A stretch of 64,000 nucleotides of DNA from Marivirga arenosa (GTDB lineage: Bacteria; Bacteroidota; Bacteroidia; Cytophagales; Cyclobacteriaceae): positions 622,001 through 686,000 of the forward strand of contig NZ_CP129970.2 of assembly GCF_030503895.2 (NCBI RefSeq), in the 5' to 3' direction. Below, piece by piece: positions 9,740 through 18,209 of this stretch. How positions within the stretch are numbered: position 1 is the first letter of the stretch; every line of letters starts with the position of its first letter. The position numbers and the translations under genes are program-made. The notes below the pieces were generated by a model. The model saw only the letters and a list, made by a program, of their open reading frames with translations, had not been told where the DNA came from and ran no database searches.

Positions 9740-9759
9740 GTGCAATTTATATTTTGCAC
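9740..9759. promoter_or_regulatory. Inverted repeat at the start of the following small gene
   Basis: GTGCAA (9740-9745) and TTGCAC (9754-9759) with an 8-base centre end directly at the ATG at 9760. In RNA this could form a hairpin at the translation start; in DNA it could bind a regulator. Both are inference. Confidence 0.35.
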
Positions 9760-10122
9760 ATGAGTTACAAGGTTAAGATAGCAATTTTATTAATCTACAT
9801 TTTTGTAGGAAAGTCATTGGCGGTAGACGCCAAAGGGCTTAATAATTTGCTTGACCCTAGTATCATTTCTTTTTACAATCCTTACTGTAAAAAGGTTAAC
9901 AACATAAAATCTTCTCACAAACCTATTCAAATTAATCAAAATGAGACTCAGAACTCTCAATCAATTATTATATTAAGTTTTTGTAATACTGAATTTAAAT
10001 TCGAATTCTCTACCTTAAAATTTTATGTTTTTAAACATGTTAAGTCTTTTAATAAATTCATTATTTCGAGACTACTTTACCTCTATTTAGATCAAGACTC
10101 TCCTCCACCACGGCTTTTCTAA
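9760..10122 (+). CDS. Small hypothetical exported protein ending in PPPRLF
   Basis: A 120-residue protein from ATG 9760 (a TTG two codons earlier also fits). It begins with a hydrophobic signal-like stretch (MSYKVKIAILLIYIFVGKSLA), has no recognised domain and ends in QDSPPPRLF. Short exported Bacteroidota proteins with a terminal proline run are common, often near sensors or efflux systems, but this one could not be placed. It lies between the glyoxylate operon and the DsrE/SoxB-like pair and may be a separate transcription unit. No function is proposed. Moderate confidence that it is a real gene: length and signal peptide favour it, composition is very AT-rich. Confidence 0.5.
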   Translation: MSYKVKIAILLIYIFVGKSLAVDAKGLNNLLDPSIISFYNPYCKKVNNIKSSHKPIQINQNETQNSQSIIILSFCNTEFKFEFSTLKFYVFKHVKSFNKFIISRLLYLYLDQDSPPPRLF

Positions 10123-10370
10123 CAATTTTTATTCTAAGTATTGCTCATTTCTCAGTTTTGAATTTGATGTAAGTTTATTGCATAAAATCAAATTCAGATT
10201 TACACTGAAAACTAATCAAATTACATCTTATATCGGATGTATTTCTGCTTAACGGAAAAATGCGTGATGCTCACTCAATTATTTATAAAATTAAATAGGG
10301 AAATCTGCCTATTTAAAATCAAACTATTACCGGTTAAATTCTTAATAGAATGAACCAAAATACAATAAAC

Positions 10371-10796
10371 ATGAAAAATTACATATTTAGCTCCTTACTT
10401 ATTTTAACTATACTTTTTGGAGCCCACAATTTAAATGCTCAACATTCAGGAAATGAAGATAAAATCAACTATGTGGTGATAACCAAAAAAATACCACAAC
10501 TCCAACCGATACTTCTTACTGCTGAAGCTCTCAAAGCAGAAGATGGAGAAAACTTTGGGGAATTTAAAATTATAATCTGCGGGAAGGAAATTGGAGATAT
10601 TACTGATTCTGATAAAATCAATAAGTTTATTAAAAAAGCGGATAATGCAGGCGTAAAAATTATAGCATGCGGATTTTCTCTCAACAAATTCAAAGTAGAT
10701 AAAACCAAAATCCCTCAAGAAATAGAAACGGTTGAAAATGGTATTCTTTACAATTTTCAACTTCAGAAAAAAGGATACAAAAGTATAACTCTATAA
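10371..10796 (+). CDS. DsrE-like sulfur-relay protein, exported
   Basis: A 141-residue protein from ATG 10371; an upstream in-frame ATG at 10350 adds seven residues but gives a poorer signal peptide. Residues 1-23 are a signal peptide (MKNYIFSSLLILTILFGAHN, then LNA). The mature part has the DsrE/DsrF-like layout: a beta strand, FKIIICGKEI with one Cys, a helix with FIKKADNAGVKIIACGFSL with a second Cys, then the terminal pattern IETVENGILYNFQLQKKGYKSITL. Such proteins bind or pass sulfane sulfur. The gene is four bases upstream of a SoxB-like gene, and both face the sulfide-oxidation operon, so a periplasmic sulfur role is likely though untested. Confidence 0.75.
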   Translation: MKNYIFSSLLILTILFGAHNLNAQHSGNEDKINYVVITKKIPQLQPILLTAEALKAEDGENFGEFKIIICGKEIGDITDSDKINKFIKKADNAGVKIIACGFSLNKFKVDKTKIPQEIETVENGILYNFQLQKKGYKSITL

Positions 10797-10800
10797 GTAT

Positions 10801-12462
10801 ATGAATATGGAAACGATAATTAATAAATTAAGTAAGTCATTATTCTTAATCGGAATTATGGCATTAACATTTGCTTGCAATAATAAATCAGGCAATAAAG
10901 AAAATAGTACAGCGAAGTCCGATACTTTAAGTATAACCATTTTACAAACTGCCGATATACACGGCCAGCTTGATCCACATCCAGAATTATTCTGGGAAAA
11001 TGAAGAAATAAAATTCAAAACGCGTGGTGGAGTAGCTAATATCAAAACCTTATTTGAGAAAGAAAAAGCAAAAAATCCAAATCGTACCTTAATAGTAGAT
11101 GGTGGAGACCTGATTCAAGGTAGCGGTTATGCTGCTTTATCTGAAGGTCAGGTAATGTCTGACATCATTAGTAAAATGGGATATGATGTAATCATTCCTG
11201 GCAACTGGGAAGTGGTTTATGGTAAGGAAATCATGATGAATGTGATGAATAGCTATAATACTGATGTGATTGCACAGAATATGTATCATGAGGAAACCAA
11301 AGAAAACTTATTCCCAGCTTATACTGTAAAAGAAATTGAGGGAGTACGAATTGGATTTATAGGAATAAATGATCCTGCCGTTCCAATCAGACAAAACCCA
11401 ATATTCAGTGAAGGAATTGCTTTTAGTGGCTTAAATGCTGATTTGAAGAAAATGGTAGATGAAACTAAAGAGAAAGAAAATATAGATGTTCTGTTCTTAG
11501 TTACGCACTTAGGTGTGTTTAAACAATTAGAATTGGCTAGCAATCCAATTTCCGAGCATGTGGATTATGTATTAGGTAATGACACTCACGAACGAGTTAG
11601 AGAACCAATACAAGGTAAATATGCAAAGGTTACTGAACCTGGTGCATTTGGTTCATTTGTGGGTAAATTAACATTGCATTTTGTAGAGGGCGAATTAGTT
11701 GGGGATGATTATGAATTGCTAGATGTTGATCCAGAAGTTTATGCTGCTGATGAAGAAATCCAAGCACTAGTAGACAAAAACAAGGCTCCATACAAAGAAA
11801 ACCTTGAAACTGTAATTGGATATACTAGTACTCCAGTTTACAGATACCTAACAGTTGAAAATCCAATGGATAATATGATTACGGATGCTGCTCGTTGGAA
11901 AACAGGAGTTGATATTGCGATTTCAAATGGCTTCAGATTTGGCAATCCGATTGTCCCTGAAAATGGCAAGCCTGCCCCTATCACAAGAGCAAACCTTTGG
12001 AATATTCTACCTGTAAATGAACCTGTTAAAACAGGTAAGGCAACAGGAAAGCAAATCAAAGAATGGTTAGAACAAGAGATGCATAATGCATTTGCTAAAG
12101 AGCCTAGTGATCGATTCGGAGGCTGGTTAGTTCGTTTTTCAGGCATGGAAGTGAAATTCAATGTAGAAAATGAAAAAGGAAATAGAATTGAGAGTATAAC
12201 AGTTAAAGGTCAACCTATGCAAGATGACCAGTATTATTCAATTTCAGCTTGTTTACGCCCTGGCGATCCTCTTGATAGATTATGTAGAATGGACGGAGTA
12301 ACGGATGTGGATACAAAGGAATACACGATTCATGAGGTAGTTGAAGAATATTTAGCAGAGAATTCACCTATTGCACCAAAACTTGACGGAAGAGCATATA
12401 GTGATGCATTAGGTACTTATTCATTTTCTACCGTACCAAGTACTAATTATGTTTTCCAGTAA
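10801..12462 (+). CDS. SoxB-like lipoprotein of the 5'-nucleotidase/metallophosphatase family
   Basis: A 553-residue protein with a lipobox (LTFAC, C26). Metallophosphatase motifs follow: TADIHGQLDPH (51-60), DGGDLIQGS (100-108), GNWEVVYG (134-141), THLG and GNDTHE. A C-terminal 5'-nucleotidase domain contains NPMDNMITDA and ISNGFRFG. Ordinary 5'-nucleotidases have GNHE at the third motif; the tryptophan here recalls the GHWE of the thiosulfohydrolase SoxB. The neighbours (DsrE-like gene four bases upstream, YeeE/TsdA/SQR operon opposite) make a thiosulfate-related hydrolase plausible. A nucleotidase with altered metal site remains possible. A second ATG at 10807 could be used. A strong terminator follows. 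Confidence 0.75.
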   Translation: MNMETIINKLSKSLFLIGIMALTFACNNKSGNKENSTAKSDTLSITILQTADIHGQLDPHPELFWENEEIKFKTRGGVANIKTLFEKEKAKNPNRTLIVDGGDLIQGSGYAALSEGQVMSDIISKMGYDVIIPGNWEVVYGKEIMMNVMNSYNTDVIAQNMYHEETKENLFPAYTVKEIEGVRIGFIGINDPAVPIRQNPIFSEGIAFSGLNADLKKMVDETKEKENIDVLFLVTHLGVFKQLELASNPISEHVDYVLGNDTHERVREPIQGKYAKVTEPGAFGSFVGKLTLHFVEGELVGDDYELLDVDPEVYAADEEIQALVDKNKAPYKENLETVIGYTSTPVYRYLTVENPMDNMITDAARWKTGVDIAISNGFRFGNPIVPENGKPAPITRANLWNILPVNEPVKTGKATGKQIKEWLEQEMHNAFAKEPSDRFGGWLVRFSGMEVKFNVENEKGNRIESITVKGQPMQDDQYYSISACLRPGDPLDRLCRMDGVTDVDTKEYTIHEVVEEYLAENSPIAPKLDGRAYSDALGTYSFSTVPSTNYVFQ

Positions 12463-12506
12463 GAAAAAAATAATTAGATATCATAAATCATTATTATGAT
12501 TAATAA

Positions 12507-12540
12507 AAAAACCGCATCAATACCAGATGCGGTTTTCCTT
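12507..12540. terminator. Bidirectional intrinsic terminator between convergent sulfur genes
   Basis: AAAACCGCATC, a 7-base loop, then GATGCGGTTTT, with A and T runs on the two sides. It can serve the soxB-like gene and the minus-strand SQR gene. Confidence 0.85.
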
Positions 12541-12573
12541 TGAATAAAAATTACAGAATAAAAACTAAAAATA

Positions 12574-13836
12574 TTAAGCTTTACCTCTCAACATTAAGTT
12601 CCAATACATAAAAGGTAAACCATATTTTTTCAATATCCACATACTCCACTGCTCTTTGGTAGTATCGACAAATTTTGATAAAAATGGATCACTATCTCTT
12701 TCATTTCCATACTTAAATTCAGCCAATACCATTTTACCATAACCTGTAACTAATGGACAAGAAGAATATCCCTCATAACTAGCTAAACCAATTTTATGAT
12801 TCTTCATCATTTCTAAAAGGTTTTCAACCAATACTGGAGCTTGTTTACGCACCGCAGCGCCTGTTTTAGCAGTTGGCAAAGCCGCAACATCACCCAGTGC
12901 AAAAATATTTGCAAATCGCTTATGTTGTAAACTATGCTCATCAACATCTACCCAGCCTTTATTAGCACCTTCTTGTATTGAAACCTGACTATCCTGAATA
13001 AATTTAGGAGCCGCTTGAGGTGGAGCTAAATGAAGAAAATCAAAAGGCATTTCTATCTCTGTTTCAGATACTAGACTTTCATTAATAGGATTATTCTCCT
13101 CAACTACGCATCCTCCCTCAATATTATGAGTATACTTAAAATAGATTTTCTTAGCATCTGCATCTATTCTTACTGGTGCATAGTAGGGTTTAAATATAAT
13201 ATCACGTTCTGCAATAATTTTATTTAATGTTCTCGCAAATTCCTTAGTTCCAAAAATAACAGTACCTGGTGTTGCAAAGATGACATTAGATTTATCTCTC
13301 AATCCATGCTTTCTTAAATAATGTTCTGCTAAATACATGATTTTTTGAGGAGCACCCCCACATTTAATAGGAGTAGTGGGCTGAGTAAAAACCATATTCC
13401 CTCCCTTAAATTCTTGCATTTTCTTCCAAGTATGCTCAGGATCAGTGTAGTTACTACATACGACTCCTTTTTCCATAGCTTCAGGTAAGCCTGGTAATAA
13501 TTCAGGAGCCATCACCAATCCAGGTGCTACAATTAAATATTCGTATTCTACATCCCCAGACTTCTCTGTGGTTACCGTATTCTTTTCAGGAAGAATGTTA
13601 GTAGCTTTATCTTTAATCCATTCCACACCTTTAGGAATGTAGTCAGCCTCTTTTCGGATAGTCTTTTGATAATCAAAAGTACCAGCGCCAACAAGAGTCC
13701 ATGCGGGCTGATAATAATGTTTATCAGACGGTTCGATGATAGCAATATCAAGTTTTTTATCCTTTCTTTTGAGTTGTGCGGCTACCGTAATGCCTGCAGT
13801 TCCTCCTCCGATTATTAGGATTTTATGCTTTGCCAT
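12574..13836 (-). CDS. sqr: Sulfide:quinone oxidoreductase, type II (SQOR-like)
   Basis: A 420-residue FAD enzyme oxidising sulfide with electrons to the quinone pool. ATG 13836 places the dinucleotide-binding motif ILIIGGGTAG at residues 5-14; an upstream in-frame start would only add a basic 17-residue tail. The two cysteines of the mitochondrial-type enzyme are present: C159 in PIKCGGAPQKIMYL and C360 in YSSCPLVTGYGKMVLAEF. A further FAD-binding stretch is NIFALGDVAALP. It is last in the run YeeE-YedE-TsdA-porin-SQR, 161 bases after the porin gene, with its own candidate regulator site at 13927-13940. C-terminal aromatic and basic residues fit membrane attachment. Confidence 0.92.
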   Translation of the reverse strand: MAKHKILIIGGGTAGITVAAQLKRKDKKLDIAIIEPSDKHYYQPAWTLVGAGTFDYQKTIRKEADYIPKGVEWIKDKATNILPEKNTVTTEKSGDVEYEYLIVAPGLVMAPELLPGLPEAMEKGVVCSNYTDPEHTWKKMQEFKGGNMVFTQPTTPIKCGGAPQKIMYLAEHYLRKHGLRDKSNVIFATPGTVIFGTKEFARTLNKIIAERDIIFKPYYAPVRIDADAKKIYFKYTHNIEGGCVVEENNPINESLVSETEIEMPFDFLHLAPPQAAPKFIQDSQVSIQEGANKGWVDVDEHSLQHKRFANIFALGDVAALPTAKTGAAVRKQAPVLVENLLEMMKNHKIGLASYEGYSSCPLVTGYGKMVLAEFKYGNERDSDPFLSKFVDTTKEQWSMWILKKYGLPFMYWNLMLRGKA

Positions 13837-13926
13837 GATTCCAAATTTTTTAGTTTTCGTTCGTATAAAAGCTGATATCTCCTTCAACTTTCACTATAAA
13901 AAAAAGCAATTATTTCGACTTTTGGA

Positions 13927-13940
13927 GTGACTTAAGTTAC
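13927..13940. promoter_or_regulatory. Candidate regulator site upstream of sqr
   Basis: GTGAC-TTAA-GTTAC, an imperfect palindrome with the same half-site spacing as GTAAC-AAAT-GTTAC upstream of the YeeE gene (17547-17560). Together they suggest one Crp/Fnr-type regulator for the sulfur genes (inference). Confidence 0.45.
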
Positions 13941-13997
13941 ATAAAATATCTAAAAGCAGAAAGACAAATCAATTAATAAAACCTGTGGAAAAAAATC

Positions 13998-15341
13998 CTA
14001 AAAATTATAGTTGATTATTGCATTAATCATGAACAGATTAACCTTATTGATTACTAATGCAGGATTTTCAGGAATATCTTTAGTTAATATTTTACTCGTT
14101 AATAAAATTTCTGGCTTAAAACCCTTTAAATTATCATTCTCATAGAATAAATCTAGATTAATGTGCATGTAATTCGGTAAGGCATATTTACTTAATTCAG
14201 CCATTGTTACATCAGGAGTCCAATGATGCCCAACACTAATTGCGGATTTAAAATCATGAACATCTCTCGTATAATGATGTAGGTAGTTAAATACTACTGC
14301 CTGATTATCTCCAAAACCCTCGCTTCGCTCTCTTTTCTGAAAGCTAAAAAGAAACTCTCTCCCCCATTCTCTTGGAAATAAATAACGTCCCTGATCAGTT
14401 ATATAATTATAGGATAGGCTTAATTTACCATTTTTTACTGTTCTTGATAATTGAATTCCAAAAAGTTGAGCTAATTCATCCTGAACATATCTATATTCGT
14501 AGGTTTCATTCCCCCCATTCCCCACTCGATTTTGAAGCAACCATTCCGCTGAAAATTGAAAGTTTGAATCTGAAAAGGTATAAGATGGTTTAACATAAAC
14601 CATATTAAAAAGATTATCAGCATAATAATCCCAAACTACAACATTTAAATTGTTCAAATTGTATTCAAAATTCAAAACTCCTATATAATCAGATTCTGTA
14701 TTTCCTCTATATTGGCTTGCCTGACCATTCACATCTCTACCTACAGGATAAATCCCGATACTTTCTCCAATATTTTCGAAGCCATCGTAACTTCTGGGTG
14801 CAATTCTATTAATTGCACCTAATTGGAACTTAACTTTATCTTTTTCCTCATATTTATAAAAAGCGCCCTCAAATAAAGTAGGTATCATCCGGCCATCTTG
14901 ACCATTTAAGAAGGGGGATTTAAAACCTTGTCTACCAATCTTAATTTGGTGGTTATCTTGCTTATATTGAAGATATAACTCTCCTGGAAAGGCAATAATT
15001 TTTTGCGATAAATCCTGACTATTAAAAAGACCTGAAACATACCTGCTACCTCTACCAGTTGTAAGATCTAAAACTTCTACATTGCTTAATCCAGTATTTA
15101 TACTGCTATATAGAGCACCGCCTACTTGCCAATTATCATTAAAATTGTATTTATATGACAACTTAAGGCCTGTAGCTAATCCATACCAGTTTTGAAGATC
15201 ACCTTCATTAAATGTATGTAAATAATAATTTCTCCATTGACCACTAAAGTCCCCTTTCTTTACTTCCTCCTGATTATTATTGTCCTGAGCAAATAAAGAA
15301 AAGGGAAATAGAGCTATCAATACTAAGACAGTAATTCTCAT
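13998..15341 (-). CDS. OprD-like outer-membrane porin
   Basis: A 447-residue protein with signal peptide (about residues 1-18, ending LFAQ) and alternating beta-strand composition ending in an aromatic residue (IINYNF). The stretch IKIGRQGFKSPFLNGQDGRM followed by PTLFEG resembles the OprD family (GR..l..P.l...D.R..P..feG). It overlaps neither neighbour but starts directly after the stop of the TsdA-like cytochrome (no gap), so the two are co-translated. It probably lets a sulfur compound or another small anion enter the periplasm; substrate unknown. Confidence 0.75.
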   Translation of the reverse strand: MRITVLVLIALFPFSLFAQDNNNQEEVKKGDFSGQWRNYYLHTFNEGDLQNWYGLATGLKLSYKYNFNDNWQVGGALYSSINTGLSNVEVLDLTTGRGSRYVSGLFNSQDLSQKIIAFPGELYLQYKQDNHQIKIGRQGFKSPFLNGQDGRMIPTLFEGAFYKYEEKDKVKFQLGAINRIAPRSYDGFENIGESIGIYPVGRDVNGQASQYRGNTESDYIGVLNFEYNLNNLNVVVWDYYADNLFNMVYVKPSYTFSDSNFQFSAEWLLQNRVGNGGNETYEYRYVQDELAQLFGIQLSRTVKNGKLSLSYNYITDQGRYLFPREWGREFLFSFQKRERSEGFGDNQAVVFNYLHHYTRDVHDFKSAISVGHHWTPDVTMAELSKYALPNYMHINLDLFYENDNLKGFKPEILLTSKILTKDIPENPALVINKVNLFMINAIINYNF

Positions 15342-16376
15342 TTACTTCGTTTTCTTGATTTGATAAACGCTATCGTAATACTGAACAATTGGTTTAAATG
15401 GACCATATTTGTGCTGCTCCGCTGGGAATGGATCATCCCAGGGTCCGTAAGCAGTTGAAACTGGTTTTAATTTTAAATCAGGGAAATCATTTTCCGGATT
15501 ATCTTTTTGAGGTCTTTCAAAGCTATTGATATAAGCCGCAACATGAAAAGCTTCCTCATCCGTTAACTTAGGATTAGCTTTTGTAGCTATTAAATGAGGC
15601 ATATTCGCTTTGATAAATTGGGCTGCAGTCAAAACTCTATGCATACCAGCACCATGATTAAAACTATCTCCCCCCCATAATGGCGGATATTGATATCCTT
15701 TTCTAGCATCATCTAATCGAGTTCCTTGTCCGTCTTCTCCATGACAAACCTGACATTCATTTACATAGACTTGTTTTCCTACTATAGTATCTGCTTTAAA
15801 TTCTGGTATTTTTACTGAAGTAAACCCTTTAAACCATTTTGCAGTATCTTCAGGAACTCCTTCACTCAACCATTCCATATAGGCAACTAATGCCTGCATC
15901 TGCTCAGAATCTTCAGGTAGTGCTTTACCATTCATACTTCTTTGCATACAACCGTTAATTCGCTCTTCAATAGTACCAATTTTGTTTTCTCTGCCTCTAA
16001 ACTGTGGGAATCTGTTAGTAACTCCAACCCAAGATGCTGCTCCTGGCTTAGTTCCTGCTTCCAAATGACAGTTTTGGCAGGTTAAATTGTTACCTGAATA
16101 AAGTCTTTCATCCTTATTGATCACCTGAGGTCCCATCCATTTCGGTGATTCGGTTGTAAGAAGATATCCGAATTTAACTAAATCACCTCTTTTACCTTCT
16201 GGCAAATCCTTGTCAAGAGATGGAAGGTGCCATTCTTTATCTGCTTTAGAAGACGAGACCCCAATCCAGTCAGGAGCCTCGTCCATAAATACAACCGCCA
16301 TGAAAAGAGTTATTACAACTGCCAGGATTCCAAACATTACTGCTGCTGTCATCCTGATTAATTTCAAAAAGTCCAT
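15342..16376 (-). CDS. Membrane-anchored dihaem cytochrome c, TsdA-like thiosulfate dehydrogenase
   Basis: A 344-residue protein with one N-terminal membrane segment (about 8-31) and two haem c sites, CQNCH (100-104) and CQVCH (208-212). The region after haem 1, VTNRFPQFRGR, then IEERINGCMQRSMNGKALP, matches TsdA-type thiosulfate dehydrogenases, including a Cys (C143) at the place of the unusual axial Cys ligand of TsdA. That enzyme couples two thiosulfates to tetrathionate. A function as thiosulfate dehydrogenase or a related cytochrome is a good inference. It lies between the YeeE/YedE pair and the porin in one operon, 42 bases after the YedE half. Confidence 0.82.
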   Translation of the reverse strand: MDFLKLIRMTAAVMFGILAVVITLFMAVVFMDEAPDWIGVSSSKADKEWHLPSLDKDLPEGKRGDLVKFGYLLTTESPKWMGPQVINKDERLYSGNNLTCQNCHLEAGTKPGAASWVGVTNRFPQFRGRENKIGTIEERINGCMQRSMNGKALPEDSEQMQALVAYMEWLSEGVPEDTAKWFKGFTSVKIPEFKADTIVGKQVYVNECQVCHGEDGQGTRLDDARKGYQYPPLWGGDSFNHGAGMHRVLTAAQFIKANMPHLIATKANPKLTDEEAFHVAAYINSFERPQKDNPENDFPDLKLKPVSTAYGPWDDPFPAEQHKYGPFKPIVQYYDSVYQIKKTK

Positions 16377-16418
16377 TATACTAAGTCTATTTAATATGGC
16401 TAAGTTATATCTATACTC

Positions 16419-16832
16419 TTAGTGAGGAAGCTTATCTTTAAGCTTTCCATAAACAAAAGTTCCTAATACAGCTGATAGGATTACTACCAAAATAACGCCA
16501 ACACCATTACCTACCAAAATGAACATTGGTCCTGGACAAGCCCCAGTCATAGCCCAACCTAAACCAAAGATTGTACCTCCAATTAAATATCTTGCCCAGC
16601 TAAATGCTTTCGGTGGAATATTAATTGGTTCACCGTCAATCGATTTTAAGTTGTTTCTTTTAATCAATTGAATTACAATAATACCCACTACTACAGCTGA
16701 CCCAATCACTCCATACATATGAAATGATTGAAATTTAAACATTTCATAAATTCTAAACCAAGAGATTACTTCAGCTTTTGCCAGTGTAATCCCAAAAATT
16801 GCGCCTATTAATAAATATCTTAAAAATTTCAT
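16419..16832 (-). CDS. YeeE/YedE-family transporter subunit (C-terminal half)
   Basis: A 137-residue membrane protein with about four helices. GWAMTGACPGPMFILVGNG carries the conserved Cys (C99) of the YeeE/YedE family, whose members such as TsuA move thiosulfate through a line of cysteines. It corresponds to one half of the usual full-length protein; the other half is the gene 30 bases upstream. The two-gene form is common in Bacteroidota and proteobacteria, often with SQR or persulfide dioxygenase genes. Substrate here is inferred as thiosulfate or another reduced sulfur species. Confidence 0.85.
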   Translation of the reverse strand: MKFLRYLLIGAIFGITLAKAEVISWFRIYEMFKFQSFHMYGVIGSAVVVGIIVIQLIKRNNLKSIDGEPINIPPKAFSWARYLIGGTIFGLGWAMTGACPGPMFILVGNGVGVILVVILSAVLGTFVYGKLKDKLPH

Positions 16833-16862
16833 TTCTTCGTTTCAGTTTAATTTTGATAAAAT

Positions 16863-17438
16863 TTACATTACAAGTAAGTAGGGTAAGATAAAGTAGGTCA
16901 TGATTAAACCTCCAATAAAGAAACCGATAACAGCCACTAATGAAGCAGGCTGAAGATCACTTAGTCCAGATATTGCATGACCTGAAGTACATCCTCCTGC
17001 GTATCTGGTACCAAAACCTACTAGAAATCCACCTACTACCATAAAGATGAATCCTTGAACTGAAAGTAAATTTTCCCAATTAAAAATTTCTGTTGGTACT
17101 AAAGTCTCACCAGGATTATTGATTCCTAATGCTTGTAATTCTGTAATAGTAGTTTCAGAAATATTGGCCGCAGGCTCATATCCTAAATATAAGTGCGAGA
17201 TTAAACCTCCTAATACTAAACCAAGAGCAAATACCAAGTTCCATGTTTGGGTTTTCCAGTCAAAATCAAAAAACTCACATGATTTACCTGCTCCTAAAAT
17301 TGAGCACATAGTTCTTAAATTTGCAGATAGCCCGAATGATTTCCCGAAAAATAGCATTGAAAACATTACAAGAGCAATGAGTGGGCCTGCAACGTACCAT
17401 GGCCATGGTTGACTAATCCATTCTAAAATATTGTTCAT
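16863..17438 (-). CDS. YeeE/YedE-family transporter subunit (N-terminal half)
   Basis: A 191-residue membrane protein with about five helices. The family motif GFGTRYAGGCTSGHAISG is at residues 141-158, with C150 as the conserved cysteine. It is the first gene of the sulfur operon. Upstream on the minus strand is a -7 element and a GTAAC-N4-GTTAC palindrome centred about 42 bases before the predicted start, the place of a class II activator site. With the next gene it should form a split sulfur-compound transporter in the inner membrane. Confidence 0.87.
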   Translation of the reverse strand: MNNILEWISQPWPWYVAGPLIALVMFSMLFFGKSFGLSANLRTMCSILGAGKSCEFFDFDWKTQTWNLVFALGLVLGGLISHLYLGYEPAANISETTITELQALGINNPGETLVPTEIFNWENLLSVQGFIFMVVGGFLVGFGTRYAGGCTSGHAISGLSDLQPASLVAVIGFFIGGLIMTYFILPYLLVM

Positions 17439-17516
17439 AAAATACTTTTTTTAGTTTAATTCTAATTAATTTAATTCTTTAATTTAAAAGTCCGTTCTTT
17501 TCCTAATATGATGTTA

Positions 17517-17560
17517 CAAAATTAAACGTAGAACATTCCGAAAGGCGTAACAAATGTTAC
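17517..17560 (-). promoter_or_regulatory. Promoter and activator-type palindrome of the sulfur operon
   Basis: On the minus strand the -7 element TAATTTTG occupies 17524-17517. The perfect palindrome GTAACAAATGTTAC is at 17547-17560, its centre about 42 bases before the expected start. No TTG is found at -33, which fits a promoter needing an activator of Crp/Fnr type (inference). No such regulator gene lies in the window. Confidence 0.55.
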
Positions 17561-17633
17561 CTATTTATTGCTAAAATGTCAGCTGAAATACTTAATAGGG
17601 CTTATACATTGATTTTAAAGGAGTAAACTATAA

Positions 17634-18209
17634 ATGATGGAAGAATTTATTTCTGATAATTTATTTGAAAATATTGAAGCAAGTGAAGCCAATTTCAAAT
17701 TGGCTGAATATGATAATTGTACATTTAAAAACTGTAACTTTCAAAATTATGATTTAAGAAATTTTAAGTTTATTGATTGTCAATTTGATGCATGCAATCT
17801 ATCCTCAGTAAAAATTCATAACACTTCATTTCAATCTATTGAATTTACTAATTGTAAAATATTAGGAGCTCATTTTGATCAATGCAACGATTTTGGTCTT
17901 TCAATCAATTTCAAAACCTGTATTTTAGATCAATCTGTATTCTATGGTATGCAATTAAATAAAACCAATTTTGTAAACTGTAAACTTATTGAAGTTGATT
18001 TTACAGAATGTAATTTAAAAGAATCTAATTTTAACCAATCTGATTTATCAGGAGCAGTATTTGAAAATTGCGATTTACAAAAAGTGGATTTCAGAAATGC
18101 AGAAAACTTTAATATTGATCCAGAGATCAATAAAATCAGAGCTGCCAAATTTTCAAATAATGATTTAGCTGGCTTATTAATGAAACATCAAATTAAAGTA
18201 GAATACTAA
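17634..18209 (+). CDS. Pentapeptide-repeat protein
   Basis: A 191-residue protein made almost entirely of A(D/N)LXX-like repeats, e.g. CTFKNCNFQNYDLRNFKF, NCKILGAHFDQC and ADFTECNLKESNF-like units ending SDLSGAVFENCDLQKVDF. This forms a right-handed beta helix. It is the length of Qnr-type DNA-gyrase protection proteins, and the final segment AAKFSNNDLAGLLMKHQIKVEY resembles the Qnr-like C-terminal helix that mediates dimerisation. A role in gyrase protection is possible but not shown. Two adjacent ATG codons open the gene; GGAG lies 11 bases upstream. It ends inside the remnant of a convergent antiporter gene. Confidence 0.8.
   Translation: MMEEFISDNLFENIEASEANFKLAEYDNCTFKNCNFQNYDLRNFKFIDCQFDACNLSSVKIHNTSFQSIEFTNCKILGAHFDQCNDFGLSINFKTCILDQSVFYGMQLNKTNFVNCKLIEVDFTECNLKESNFNQSDLSGAVFENCDLQKVDFRNAENFNIDPEINKIRAAKFSNNDLAGLLMKHQIKVEY

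Noticed and set aside
10446-10760. Antisense frame over the DsrE-like gene
   Set aside because: Shadow of a clearly conserved gene on the other strand.
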